Below are positions 44,822 to 55,937 of a DNA stretch of 64,000 nt, in pieces. This DNA is from Sarcomyxa edulis. Taxonomy: Eukaryota > Basidiomycota > Agaricomycetes > Agaricales > Mycenaceae. The stretch is from positions 124,001 through 188,000 of the forward strand of contig QUOL01000018.1 of assembly GCA_009761415.1 (NCBI GenBank), written 5' to 3'. The position numbers and the translations under genes were made by a program. The notes under the pieces are model-generated. The model searched no databases. It saw nothing but the letters and a program-made list of their open reading frames with translations, and was not told the DNA's origin. Every line of letters begins with the position of its first letter. Position 1 is the first letter of the stretch.

Positions 44822-46342
44822 TCAAATCCAAGGAGGAGAAAAAGATTCAGTCCAGCAACGATAATTTATCTTTAAGCCTTCTTGTTCCAGTTGCTCGATG
44901 TACTGGAGGACACGGGCAGGGATTTCGTTCCTCTCGCCAGTCGAGAGCGTGATCGAAAGACTTTTCAATCGCGGCACAACGACCCCATTGCGCATCCTCG
45001 AGGATGCTGGACCTGGCCACCACCGCGACCTAATTATCTGTAAAATCTTGACCGTACTGGTGTCCGTTATATCGCGTAAGCTGAGGTGCTGCAATTCCGG
45101 GAATAGTTTGTAATTGGAAAAGCGCTCCAGAGTGTTATCATCGAAAGAAGAGCTCGCGAGGTCGAGTTCCAACAAGGATGGCACGAGCTTTGACAGATTC
45201 AACATGATCCCCGCATCGACAGTCAAGGCGACAAATTTGGTGAGTCTGAAGGAAGAGCGTGTCGCCAACGAGATGAACGACTTTCGAGAGGGATTCACCA
45301 CACAACCGGTGAATACAAGCACTAACAAAGAGGGAAGGACGAGTGGATCTAGAAATGAGATTGCCGAGGACCCATAATCCCCTCGGATGAAGAGTTCCCG
45401 TAGTTTGGGAAGTACGAGCTCAGGGGTGGGATCCTTCTCGACAACATCCATGATGGAGACACTGCACTCTTCGATGTCGAGGCATTGACGTAAGATACCA
45501 TGGACCGTATGAAGATCAAGGCGAGTTCTGAGATTTAGATGAGTCAGTTGAGCCCAAGGCAAATCTTTGGTGATTGCGTGAAAGGCCGTAGAAGGGAATT
45601 GTGAAAGCGAAAACCTTCGAAGGTTTGGTGTCAAGAGGTTTCGGAAGGTCGCGGGTGTTTGGATAATATTATTATGGAGTGCAATATACTCCAGAGACTC
45701 CATAGTTTTGATGGGCAATAATCTGACGAATAATTGCATCGAGGGAATAGACGTCGTTATCTTGATGGTCTTAAATCGGTGGGCATATTCTGAGATGAGA
45801 CCGATGCATGGCGCAATCTGTGGAATGTCTAATCCTTCGATTGTGGCTGAAATTGGGAGAATGGATGTGCGGGAGAGCCAAACGCGACCAACATCTACCA
45901 GACGACCGGCGTAGCGAGACGGTGAATTGTTGCGAAGAGAAATATTCGTCCAGAGCCTTGGAAGGCTCAAAGCTACCTGCCTCCAGACACGACAGATATG
46001 AGTGAGAGGGAGAGGAGATTCTTGGTACGTTAATGGTGAAATGCAAGTCTCTAAGTTCGGCCTGCAATGCAAGAAGATTTCGGCGAGTATTTCAGGTGGA
46101 ATTTGACGAATGGGCGAGAAGAATTTTTTGAAGGCGCCCTTTTGAGCATCAATCCGTGCACGGAGGTTTGCACGTCGAAGAAATAGCTCTTCGAGAATGG
46201 GCACAAGGTGACAGATGCGCACTTCTAGATCGGTGATATTTTTCTCTTCTAATTGCGAGGCCTGCTGGAAGAGTATCACGTCTTCCGCACTGGGAGACAT
46301 TCTCGTCTCTGAAAGACGACGAAGTATAGCATCCATTTGCAT
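44822..46342 (-). CDS. F-box protein, 506-residue family member A
   Basis: A single-exon frame of 506 residues. Residues about 20-75 form a coiled coil (LEEKNITDLEVRICHLVPIL ... LRARIDAQKGA). The F-box follows: IRQIPPEILAEIFLHC, then LPLTHICRVWRQVALSLPRLWTNISL. This coiled-coil plus F-box plus LRR-like layout is common and highly expanded in Agaricomycetes. Likely an SCF receptor with unknown target. The gene at 59160-60680 has the same length and the same block order, including SRWWPGPASS versus SRWWPGSVAS and NGVVVPRL in both, so the two are paralogues. Confidence 0.85.
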   Translation of the reverse strand: MQMDAILRRLSETRMSPSAEDVILFQQASQLEEKNITDLEVRICHLVPILEELFLRRANLRARIDAQKGAFKKFFSPIRQIPPEILAEIFLHCRPNLETCISPLTYQESPLPLTHICRVWRQVALSLPRLWTNISLRNNSPSRYAGRLVDVGRVWLSRTSILPISATIEGLDIPQIAPCIGLISEYAHRFKTIKITTSIPSMQLFVRLLPIKTMESLEYIALHNNIIQTPATFRNLLTPNLRRFSLSQFPSTAFHAITKDLPWAQLTHLNLRTRLDLHTVHGILRQCLDIEECSVSIMDVVEKDPTPELVLPKLRELFIRGDYGSSAISFLDPLVLPSLLVLVFTGCVVNPSRKSFISLATRSSFRLTKFVALTVDAGIMLNLSKLVPSLLELDLASSSFDDNTLERFSNYKLFPELQHLSLRDITDTSTVKILQIIRSRWWPGPASSRMRNGVVVPRLKSLSITLSTGERNEIPARVLQYIEQLEQEGLKINYRCWTESFSPPWI

Positions 46343-46789
46343 TGACCTTTTGCAGCAGCCGGCGCCCGTGAGGATGAGGGTGAGGGTTAGTCGTTACCCC
46401 GGTGGAAAGAACGAAGCTCACATCGTAATATATGTCTCTGCCTCACCTCGACAGATAATAAAACTTGGGTCAGTATCTAGTATTCTTGTCAGATCAGATC
46501 AATAAACAGCTAGAATCAATCATCGAGTAGGATAAGTACTTGTGTAGATGAAGGTCCAAAATCCAAGGTCACGGTCCCGCAACCCTAGTCACGGTAAGTA
46601 CTAAAAGTCACTAAAGTAGCCGCGCAAGTGTGACCGTGACGTTACGCCTCGGGTTTTCCGGAGACCGCATGGAGCGTCGACTCGGATTCTCATACTATCA
46701 AGTTCGAGTATCCTCAAAAATATAGGGACGCGCACGCGTCTCCCTGCTTGAATTTACTACTAAGGTCTTTCATTTTTCACAGTCAATGA
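46343..46789. other. promoter side of F-box gene A, no gene recognised
   Basis: The start of the region has gaggatgagggtgagggttag repeats near 46372-46390. A GACGCGCACGCGTC palindrome-like motif is at about 46728-46741. No coding signal seen. Confidence 0.45.
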
Positions 46790-47670
46790 TGTTATATAGG
46801 GAAGCAAATCACCAAATCAGGATTCTTGACGAAGGTTCCGGGAATACCGAAAGCCACCGATGGCGCCTCGCTGTAACCACGATGCACTTTGCCATAGTAT
46901 AGATATGGTGAGCATCTTCCTTTTTCACTTCCCATGCAGCAGACGTGAAGCTACGACCCTCGTACCACACAAAAACGTCCCGCCGTTTTGCATTTGCGAG
47001 TGGTTCTTGCTCTCTCCCTACGAGCCCTCGGGACTCTTGAGGACCCTGCAAGCCGCGCACATCTGATCTCTCCGAGTCATTGTCTGCCCCCTATTGATGT
47101 TTCTTGGTGTCACCCTCGATGCCCGGATCACTCACATTGTGATATCCGTCGAGTTCTTCGGGAATTTGCCTGTGTCCTTCCATATAAGCCTTAACTTTTT
47201 CGGATCAGGGTTCAGCGCTGTAAAATAACTCAGTTCTGCTCCTATATATGACCGAATAGCAAGTTCTGGTGTGGGCCATCATTCTGCTTGCAATGTCTCA
47301 TGTATTGGATCATATGGTGGCTTCCGATCTTTGAAGGCAGGTAATATCATTCTCTGCCCTCAATGGAGGCATCTGCTTCCTCGGTTATGCTTTCCCATTG
47401 TGTCTATATCCATGCAGATGCAGTCAGAACTGGTTGGGGCAATCCGCAGGTACAGACACACAAGGGGGAATGTCAATGATGAACAGAGAATTCTGCTTGT
47501 GCAGCCTTCCGATTCGTGGCTTGTGATGATTTACTCATCGCAAAACCGTAGCGCTTTTAGCGTCTATATTTCTTTGCGTTCGCTGCATGGCCTTACATTG
47601 GGTTCTATTTTTTCCACCCTAATCCCTCTTCGTGAGGCGTTCGACTGACTTAGGTTAATGCTCTGACTTT
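46790..47670. repeat. degenerate dispersed repeat, copy B
   Basis: Matches copy A (6620-7470) in the same orientation and order of blocks: aagccac/cacgatgca, gcagcagacgtgaagc, cgttttgcatttgcgagtgg, gagccctcgg, ccctattgatgtttcttggtgtc, gaaggcaggtaat, tttgcgttcgctgcatgg and cctcttcgtgaggc. The open frame at 47271-47648 spans part of it but is not conserved in copy A. Probably a non-coding or long-dead element. Confidence 0.6.
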
Positions 47671-48074
47671 CTTCAAGCTGTGTTAGTATCTGGTGGCATG
47701 GAATACAGGTAAGTTCATACCAATACCACATATTGGCTCTCCCCCTTTCTCTTCATGACATATAGAACAAGACACGTACCGGGTACGTCTTCACAACCAA
47801 CGGAATGGCAGGATTGGGTCTTTTTCGGTTCATAGTCAACTTTTCCTAGGTTTAGCAGTGTAAAATACAAATCAAAGGTTCTTGGTGGCAAGAATCACTG
47901 TGTTAACGATGGATTCGAGTACAGATGGGTATCGATGATAACATGGGTATAGGGATGATAAGTAAACGTATACATCAGTCCGAGAGGTGAGCATGCAGTT
48001 CATACTGGGTCGAGTCGATTGTACATTAGATTGTTGAAACAAGAACACCAGAGCGCGCGGGGTTTATTGCAGAA
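47671..48074. other. intergenic, no gene recognised
   Basis: About 400 bp before the HUS1 stop (minus). Nothing recognised beyond simple sequence such as gtatcgatgataacatgggtatag at about 47928. Confidence 0.45.
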
Positions 48075-49287
48075 CTATCCTTCATCGTCAATGATGGCAG
48101 GGATATAGAACGTCAGAACGCCTCCCGCATCTGCGACATCACCGATGTATACGTAGAGGATCATGCAATGGTTTTGGCATATGCCTGCAAAGTTAAATCA
48201 GCATAATGTGAGGAGACATAAACGCGAGATTGTGAACCAGACGTACATGCGATGGTAGTAGTGGAGACAACATGGCTATTCAGGAATTTCAGGAAACTCC
48301 TAATCGAAACTAGTACTGTGAAAAGTTGATCCGGATCAGGTTTTTCGGCTGGGTTTTCATCTGGTTCTTGTGTGCTCCCTCCTTCGCGGGCTTATGATTT
48401 GTGGAGGGTGATTAGCATTGGGCTCCAGATCTGATTGTGTATGAGAGCTCACCCATTTTGGGATTCGAACAATTCTCCCATTGCGTGTCAACTTTGACGC
48501 TTTCGGTATTGATGGATAATTGAAGTCGACCGTTGTTGTTTGCCCTGATAGCTAGGATATCTGACATGGGCCGAAGACGTTCGACGATCGTACGGAGCTT
48601 TTGCAGTGGCGGAAGGAGGATATGGGTCTAGATGACTTGCATCGATCAGACCTGATAATGTGAGTACAACTGGGGCTATAGCTTACATCTGGTTCAGGAC
48701 ATAGTGGTTCACTCAACCTCGCGACGTCTCCAGGTTTCATCACCTCTATCTTCACATCGTGTGCCACACGTACTTTCTTCCCTAGTCTTGTCAATCCGTT
48801 GATCTCAAAGCTCAGCACCGCTTGATCGTTCTTTTTCGCGAGCTTCATGACTACTTCATCCGTTTCGTACGATGAAGACGCGGAAGAAGATGCAGACTTG
48901 AGCGTGGCAAGTAGCGCCTCGGAAGAGAGGGACATCGTGATTTCATTGTTCGCATTCGATTGGATACGATAGGACGTGAATATCGAGTCGATCTTGATTT
49001 GTCTGCACGAAAAATCGCGTCCTAGAATGAGCATCGAATAAATGACAGATTTTTGACTGTTCATACTGACGACCAGACTTGAATCCCACCCTCGTTCGCG
49101 TCGCTATTGCATATTATGTGCATGTCTTTCTCTGTGAACTTGATGATACATTTCTTTTGTAATTTTTCGATTGCTTGCACTATGCCTTTCGAGAGATGAT
49201 GTTTAGCGCGGATATGTTTGCTGGAAGAACCGGCCGTTGCTTACGAAAAAATGTCGGAACGTTCTCGATTGAAGCACGAAATCGCAT
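48075..49287 (-). CDS. HUS1: checkpoint clamp subunit HUS1
   Basis: One of the three PCNA-like subunits of the 9-1-1 DNA-damage clamp. Six exons close in phase to 300 residues: 49287-49245, 49185-49071, 49002-48687, 48627-48453, 48390-48247 and 48184-48075. The N-terminus is MRFRASIENVPTFF-RIVQAIEKLQKKCIIKF, then GGIQVW-SQIKIDSIF and YRIQSNANNEITMSLSSEAL. The interdomain part has PPLQKLRTIVERLRPMSDIL, and NNNGRLQLSI follows. The end, VYIGDVADAGGVLTFYIPAI, is the typical HUS1 C-terminal strand. A short acidic insertion (EPDENPAEKPDPDQ) precedes the last domain segment. It diverges from the Maf gene over 152 bp. Confidence 0.95.
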
Positions 49288-49439
49288 CTGAGAATCTCCA
49301 ATATTACAGAACGTAAAGGGACCGAAGGTGGCACGAGCAGCAGAACGATTTTGGGATTCCAGACAAGATGATGAGAGTGAGACTCTGAGAGTGGACGCGT
49401 CGGAGTGCTCTCCTATCCTGTCTTTCCTTTCTCCAGCAT
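49288..49439. promoter_or_regulatory. bidirectional promoter HUS1 / MAF
   Basis: Only 152 bp separate the two divergent ATG codons, so the promoters must overlap or be shared. The stretch has a GACGCGTCGG motif at about 49393-49402, similar to the MluI-box core ACGCGT used by G1/S regulators in yeasts. That would fit a checkpoint gene, but the functional link is inference. Confidence 0.45.
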
Positions 49440-50519
49440 ATGGCATCCAAACCAAATCATGTTCTCCCAACAGCTCTCAAAATCCCCCTTACGAAGAAAC
49501 TCTCTGGAAAACGAATCATATTGGCATCCTCCAGCCCACGGAGACTGGAAATTCTACGAACTTTCGTACGTAGAGTGCTGTCAATCAACTGCACAGTGAC
49601 CAACGCAATTCGCAGGGCTTGGAACCTGATGTAGTCCCATCTACATTTGAGGAGAATCTTCCAATAAGTTCTTTCGCAGAAATACACGAATATCCGGTGG
49701 CCACTGCGTCACACAAGGCGGTGGAGGTTTACGAGCGGTTGGTGGTGAGTTCTGAGCTGGATCTCGTCAAGACTAGAACGCTTATCCTCTGTCTCTTTGT
49801 CTTCTAAAGGCTGAAGACCCAGATAATCCTCCCGACCTTGTCATAGCAGGTATTCTACTTGACTTTCTGAGCGTAAACCATTACTGAGCTCTGTTGCCAG
49901 CCGATACGGTGGTCTTGACTCATGCACAACCAGCAACTTCGGACGTTGGATATTCCTTGCTCCCTGATGTAAACCAAGAGCTCTTAGAAAAACCTGCTTC
50001 TAAAGAAGATAATATACGCATGCTCCTTGACCTCAACGGCAGTGTATGTGAAGTTGTAACAGGCGTGTCCGTAGGTACGTTGCTACTGCATCCTCCAAAA
50101 CCATGTCATTGCTGAATCCTAAATCATTGTTAGCTTACCCGATTCTAACTGCTCCTGGATATAGTATCAGGTACCATATCCTGTAATCTGTACTATTCAT
50201 CTCCCGTCAATTTGTCCGTCTAGATCGATCGACGAACGGACGCTCGTCCACTTCGCTGACACGCCACGTCATATCATTGAAGCGTACGCAGAGAGTGGAG
50301 AGGGAATTGATCGTGCAGGTGGATTTGCCATCCAGGTTCGTCCCCGATATACCGAATCTCTGTGTTCCGTCTTACTTTATCCGAATTCAGGGTCTCGGAG
50401 CCCTCTTGGTACGCAAGATAGACGGTGACTACCCCAATATCGTCGGTTTCCCCGCTGCCTCCTTCTTCAAATTCCTGGAGCTGCTGTTGGAGGAAGATCC
50501 CGATTTTTTGGAGATCTAA
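49440..50519 (+). CDS. Maf/Ham1-like nucleoside triphosphate pyrophosphatase
   Basis: A house-cleaning enzyme that hydrolyses non-canonical or pyrimidine NTPs to NMP and pyrophosphate (Maf/YhdE/ASMTL-N family). Seven exons close to 248 residues: 49440-49565, 49616-49744, 49810-49849, 49901-50074, 50134-50170, 50224-50335 and 50391-50519. Motifs in order are IILASSSPRRLEIL, VPSTFEENLP, VIAADTVVL (catalytic acidic residue), LEKPASKEDNIRML (the GKP-like step), then GGFAIQGLGALLVRKIDGDY and NIVGFPAASFFKFLELL. All are standard for the family. There is no methyltransferase fusion, so it is not an ASMTL-type bifunctional protein. Confidence 0.94.
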
Positions 50520-51167
50520 TCGTGTTCCTGTAGGTACTTCCATATCTGACATCTTGATAATTCGTAGATTTTTGTGAATCGATATTCCGGACGATTACTT
50601 TCTTCAGACATTGCTTCAAGTCATCACCTGGCCGTTGAAACCAATTCGACATCCTTGGAAGTGTCGTTCCTGCACCCCGTCGCCCCGTGTATCTTGAAAT
50701 GCACTGGGCTGTTCCTTTGCGAACGTGTACAACTACATCAACTATGCTGACGCTAATAAGGTAATCATCTGACTCAAAAAAATGCCAAAATTTGACGTTA
50801 TTTCTTCATTCTATCGATCGCTCAGCCTCATCCTAGACTGGCGTTCAATCTCAATTTATATCTCTAGGTTTCTACATCAGCTTATCCCAAGGCGTCTCGC
50901 TCGTTCGGCCTCCTCGTTGGTCGTCGGTGAATATCGGTCTTGTTAATGAACACACCCACACCGATGGTCTGGGTCGCAAAATTAGATGTCACTTCGTGTT
51001 CAGTTTTGCTTGTTAACTCGACGCGGTTCGTCGCTGAAGCCGTGGACTACTTATCTTCTCCGGGCGTGTGTCAGTCAAAACCTTCTCTTCGCATATATTC
51101 ATCTACCTTTGTTTTGGAGGCACATCTGAAACACAACATCTTTCGACCCCACATTCTAGTCCTACCA
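50520..51167. other. intergenic upstream of the MFS pseudogene
   Basis: About 650 bp. The frame is open from 50940 into the MFS gene, but the residues before the ATG at 51168 lack MFS character, so 51168 is taken as the start. Nothing else recognised. Confidence 0.45.
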
Positions 51168-53182
51168 ATGGATCTTGAACAGCAACCCAAGACAGACCAA
51201 CTCCGGAGAGGCCTCTCGTTCTGGATAACCTTCGCTTGTCTTTGCCTGTCCATGTCGCTCTTTGCTCTAGAGCTTACTTCTGTTTCAACCGCCCTTCCCA
51301 CAATAATTCGTGATCTCAATAATCTCGATCTTGTCTGGGTTGGATCTGCATATGCCCTAGCCTCTACCGCTATTATCCCTATCTGCGGTAGTTCTGCAGA
51401 GATATTCGGTAGAAAGCCGACTCTCATGATGTCTGTCCTTACTTTTTCGGTCGGAAGCGCACTCTGCGGTGCTCGAAACAACGCAATGATGCTAGTCGGC
51501 CGAACTATCCAGGGTCTCGGTGGTGGGGCTATCGCAGCTTTGGGCGGGATTCTTCTTGGAGACCTCGTACCTCTTCGAGAGCGTGGTTTCTTCTTTGGCC
51601 TGCTCGGACTGTGAGTTAGGCTTTCTTTGAGACGGTGACTTGAATCTGAACTGTCATCACATAAAGCACTTGGGCCATAGCATGTGCTATAGGTCCTATT
51701 GTTGGCGGCAGTCTCGCATCGGCTGGAGCGTGGAGGTGGTTATTCTGTTCGTCTACTCTTCTCCGTTGAGGTCCTGCGCTATCTGAGCAAAATTTTTGTC
51801 AGATTTGAACCTCCCAATTTGTGGAATTTGTGTCTTCGTCTTCGCTTTTGTCCTACATTTGCGCGCACCGCGTGACAGACTCCAAGAAAAGCTGCGCAAA
51901 GTGGACTGGGTGTAAGTGCTTGTTGCATATGTTACTCAACGCCTTTTGATTTTCTGATGCACCTTCTTCCAGTGGAAATGTCTTGATTATTGGCGCTTCT
52001 GTCGCTTGTGCACTCGCGTTGACGTTTGGTGGTGTCCAATTTTCCTGGGGATCGGGAAACGTGCTTGCACCGTTATGTATGGGCCTTGCAGGTCTTGTCC
52101 TCTTCATCTTTTACGAAAAGCATTTGGCATCCGATCCAATAGTCAGTCCTGATCTATAAGTTGTCCAATGCTCTTGTTTTGACACATCATTTAGGTTCCA
52201 TTCGCCTTGATCTCGAATCGTACTAGTGCCAGCGGGTCTGTCCCTTCCGTTATCTGCCCTCTGATAAAATATAAAGAACATTCGTCCAGCTATCTACAGA
52301 ATTTCATCTCCCCGATCATCGCTCTCGCCTCTGTGTGTCAGTAGCATGTCTGCACACTGAATTATTATATCGTTCATACTCACCGTACTCTTCAGACTTC
52401 ATCCCGATATATTACCAAGCTTGCAAAGGCTCCTCGCCTTTGCAGTCATGAGTTCAGACGTTAGGGTTTGCTGCTATCGCTCCTGCCGCAATGGTCTCTG
52501 GGGCGATTGTTGGGGCTACCCACCGGTACCGGCCTTGTCTTTGGGCGGGCTGGTGTCTCATTATCGTGGGTGCTGTCTTGCTGAGCACGGTGCACCAGAC
52601 GACCTCTACGGTATTCACGTGGGCTTCACGGTTATCTTAGGGGTAGGTACAGGGTCAGTTTGTCTCGAATTCGTGTGTCGATTTTCAATTGACCCAAACT
52701 TTCCAGTTTTGTTTACGCTGTAGCTCAGTTCCCTGTCCAAGCGCCGCTACCAGTATCGGAAAATGGACGGTGCATGGCATTTTACGCTTTTCTTAGAGCT
52801 TTTGCCAGTGTAAGCTCGTATTCTGCTTATAAATGATCTCCGCTTACAGTATATTGCGCAGATCTGGGGAGTAACATTGGGCAACGCCATACTCCAGAAC
52901 GAATTGAAAAATCACTTACCGGCCAATTTCGTCGATCAATTTTCGGGAGGGATTCCCATCGTTTACGCCATCGTTCCACAAATATCTGCGCTTCCTGACC
53001 CGTTACGGGACGAGGTCAGGGTGGCTTTTGCCAGCGGCCTTATGCTTCTCTGGAAAGTCCTGGCTGGGCTTGGTGGAGCAGGTCTCCTCGTGTCTTTTGC
53101 GATGAAAGAAGTCCCTATGCATGATAGGACCGACGAGAAATGGGGGTTGGAGAGCAAAGAAAACGAAGTCCATTCGATGTAG
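51168..53182 (+). pseudogene. DHA2-type MFS multidrug transporter, apparently inactivated
   Basis: Most of a 14-helix drug:H+ antiporter is readable. From the ATG at 51168: FWITFACLCLSMSLFALELT, WVGSAYALASTAIIPICG, AEIFGRKPTLM (loop signature), GRTIQGLGGGAIAAL, IGPIVGGSLA, VDWVGNVLIIGASVACAL, VYFIPIYYQACKGSSPLQS. Then a TGA at 52449-52451 sits exactly where the family has Gly in SSPLQSGVQTL, and VQTLGFAAIAPAAM continues in the same frame. A second lesion lies at 52600-52635. The frame must shift by one base between TTSTVFTW and FTVILGVGTG, consistent with a lost T in a 'ctttc' run. No plausible intron removes either lesion. The last exon (VSFAMKEVPM...) is intact. It is probably a recent pseudogene, unless the assembly has errors. 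Confidence 0.75.
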
Positions 53183-53726
53183 GAAATTTAAAGAGTCCAT
53201 TGGCCGTCAAAACTGAGTTCGTAATTCTGTTCATGTTGGGAATGCTGATTTTGCTGTCAAAAAAGTCTTTGTGCCTATAGTATAGAGCGCACGGTCCTTG
53301 ACTTCGATTATGTGACGAGCATCTTGCTGGACTCAGTCTTCCGAAGGCCTGTAAGTCCATTTGAGTACTGTCATCGAACAAGAATTACAGTCAAATTCTG
53401 TATCTAACGCAGGTTGTTCAATATTTGATAAAAGCGTACCTGAAAGCTTAAGTAGTCCACTTTACAACCATTTTACTTCACTTGCATTTCACTGGGAGTC
53501 CGTGCTATTTGCGGTTGATATGTTCCGAAGTCTTAGCCTTCAGCTGGAAGCGCCGGCGCTTGCCGTCAGTTTACCGCCAGTGCCACTTGTTCCTTCATTG
53601 TTCGCTCACAAAGACTTGTAAAACCTCGCGTTGTACGCGTCTTTTGCTTCCCTTCGTTTTTGAACTAATTCATCTTTCAAGTTCTCAGACTATCGGATCT
53701 CGACTAGCTCGTTGCTCGCAATACTA
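53183..53726. other. intergenic between MFS pseudogene and MYND gene
   Basis: About 540 bp without a recognised gene. The frame from 53712 upstream of the MYND ATG begins at a TTG, so 53727 is the first ATG. Confidence 0.45.
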
Positions 53727-55754
53727 ATGGTTAACCCCTGGAAAGCATTAGGGCTTACAGAGGATGGACGAGCTGCTCAACACGACCTAAAGCTCACAAG
53801 TCTCAATCAACGTCTTTCAGGAGACTGTTTGTGGACAGACGTGCATGAGATTCTCATCCAATTACTGTCATACCTGCATCCGGACGGATTCCGGAAACAT
53901 ACTAGAACATATCCCAACCTTTCACGTAGATTGTGGCACGCAGCCATTGCGTTGGATCAGATAACGTATATTATGGAGGGTCCATCAAATTTCACCAAGA
54001 ATCATACAAACTCTACGAGGTCTGTTACTCAGCCAAACCTCGATCAATCGTGGTGCAAGATCTACGACAGTGTACATGATCGGTGGCATGACATCTGGCT
54101 CTGGAGTCAGTATCTCGTATCTCGTGGACTTCTCGCTCGAGATTCGCCTTTGGATATTCCCCAAAAGCAGCTTCTATTTACGGTCGTTCTTGACTTCTTC
54201 AGGATATGTCTTTCTCCTCAGACCGCTGGACACTTCGTCCAACGTGATGCTTTTACCAATACTCTCCCAATGGTGTGCAAGCTCTGGTACTTGCAGGCCA
54301 CAGATTCCAACTTCAGCTTCCTCGAGCTCTCCTCTATCACTATCCTATACAAGGGAATGGGGTGCCAGTACGAGGCCAAATGTGGCGAGATAGGTACTGG
54401 GTCCATGCATCTAGTAGACCAGATGGCGCAATGGTCAGGAAAGTCTGTACGGAAGGTAATCGCAGCGGTTCTGGCGGAATTGCGCCATTACCGGGACGAG
54501 CCGTTGGACGATGCCTGTCATATAAACCATGCCATATTCATTATAGATCGCTTCCAACAGACCAGTCTAACGAGGTACACACGCGATCTCCTACTTGCCC
54601 AGGACTCGCTTCACCTCGTCACACGAGCCATCGTGCATTGCGTTTCCCAACCATTCCTGCCAAAACCGCACCGCGTGACGGGACATGTCCTGTACTTATG
54701 CTTTCGGTATATTGTCCTCAATCTAGACGGTACGGGTGGCGTCTTGGGGGTCAATCGAGTTCTACGTGCAGGTATTCTCCCTGCCCTCATAAAAGCCTCA
54801 CTTTGGCTCCCGGAAATCACATCTCTGGGGTTCAAACTCCCATTTTACCTGATGTTCTACATCATTGGAAAATATTCCATCTACATCAGTGTTCTGCGGC
54901 TGATAGCAAGGCAAATGAAGAAGATAAAGCGGCAGGGCCTCGAGAAACTGATCGTAAAAGACGATACGTTGCACCAAGAATGGACCAAATTTGCGATCTT
55001 AGTACTGCACCGTTTGGATCTGGCCGGTCCCTCGATGCTCCGAATTTGTGATAACAAGTTGGTATGTCTTCTGAACTTTCGGGTTCCGACTCGTCTAGGA
55101 CCAACACTCATACATCTTGTTGTCCCTCTACAGTGTAATCGAGTGGACTTCCGATACAAATTCCCCTCCTGTGCAATGTGCGGAGAAGGATGTTTCTGTT
55201 CTAGAGAATGCCAAGCACATGTCTGGAAGTTCGGAAACCACAAAGAACGCTGTAGAGAGATTCAGTCCCGTCGTACAGGTATGTGACAATCTTCGTTATT
55301 GTTTCTCCACTTTCTCATATTTTCATCAAACCACACCGGGATAGTGTTCACAGCAGATGGGACAAGCATCGAGCTGGCCGAGGAGGATCGCCAATTTGCC
55401 CTGAGGATCGCCCAGCACGACATGCACAAGAACAAAGATAATCTCTTGAAAATTCTGCTATCGAAGGGACCGTGCAGAGAATACAACGTTGCGATGGATT
55501 ATGGGACATCTCCGCCTGATTTCTCATTCCCATCCCCGGATGATAACATAGCCTGGACCATTCCGTACAAGGTTTCCTTCGTGATTGAACTTCCCAATGG
55601 GAGAGGATTCGAGACTGCGAGAACGGAGCTCGATATAAGTACGACTCCCGAGTACATATCTCTCGTCGACACGCTCAAAGGGATGGCGTCGAAAGACGCA
55701 GAGGGGCGGGACGATGACTTGAACATCCCTAAGGTTGTATCGGGTGCTTCATGA
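53727..55754 (+). CDS. MYND-type zinc-finger protein
   Basis: Three exons. The first runs from the ATG at 53727 to the gtatgt donor at about 55062. Its intron is a multiple of three and stays open if retained. The second exon ends at about 55279, and the third (VFTADGTSIELAEED) ends at 55754. The helical N-terminal 430 residues have no known fold. The finger follows: LRICDNKLCNRVDF, then FPSCAMCGEGCFCSRECQ and HVWKFGNHKERC. The C-x4-C first pair and FCSRECQ-x(n)-H-x3-C are MYND features. Such proteins are abundant in mushrooms. MYND fingers bind proline-rich partners. No SET domain is present, so a methyltransferase role is not supported. The C-terminal about 150 residues are conserved-looking but unassigned. 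Confidence 0.82.
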
Positions 55755-55937
55755 CATCGAGGAACATGTAAGCCTTGGGTATATGTGAGGAACGAGGCCA
55801 CCGTTCCTAGAATCTATAGGGATGTGTAGAGATGGCGGTGATAGTAATAACGACCAGATTCTCAATGAAAGAAATTCTGCTCCATCTGCAAGAGACTGCA
55901 CGTCTGCGTGTATAGTGATGACAAGAGATCCCGCAAC

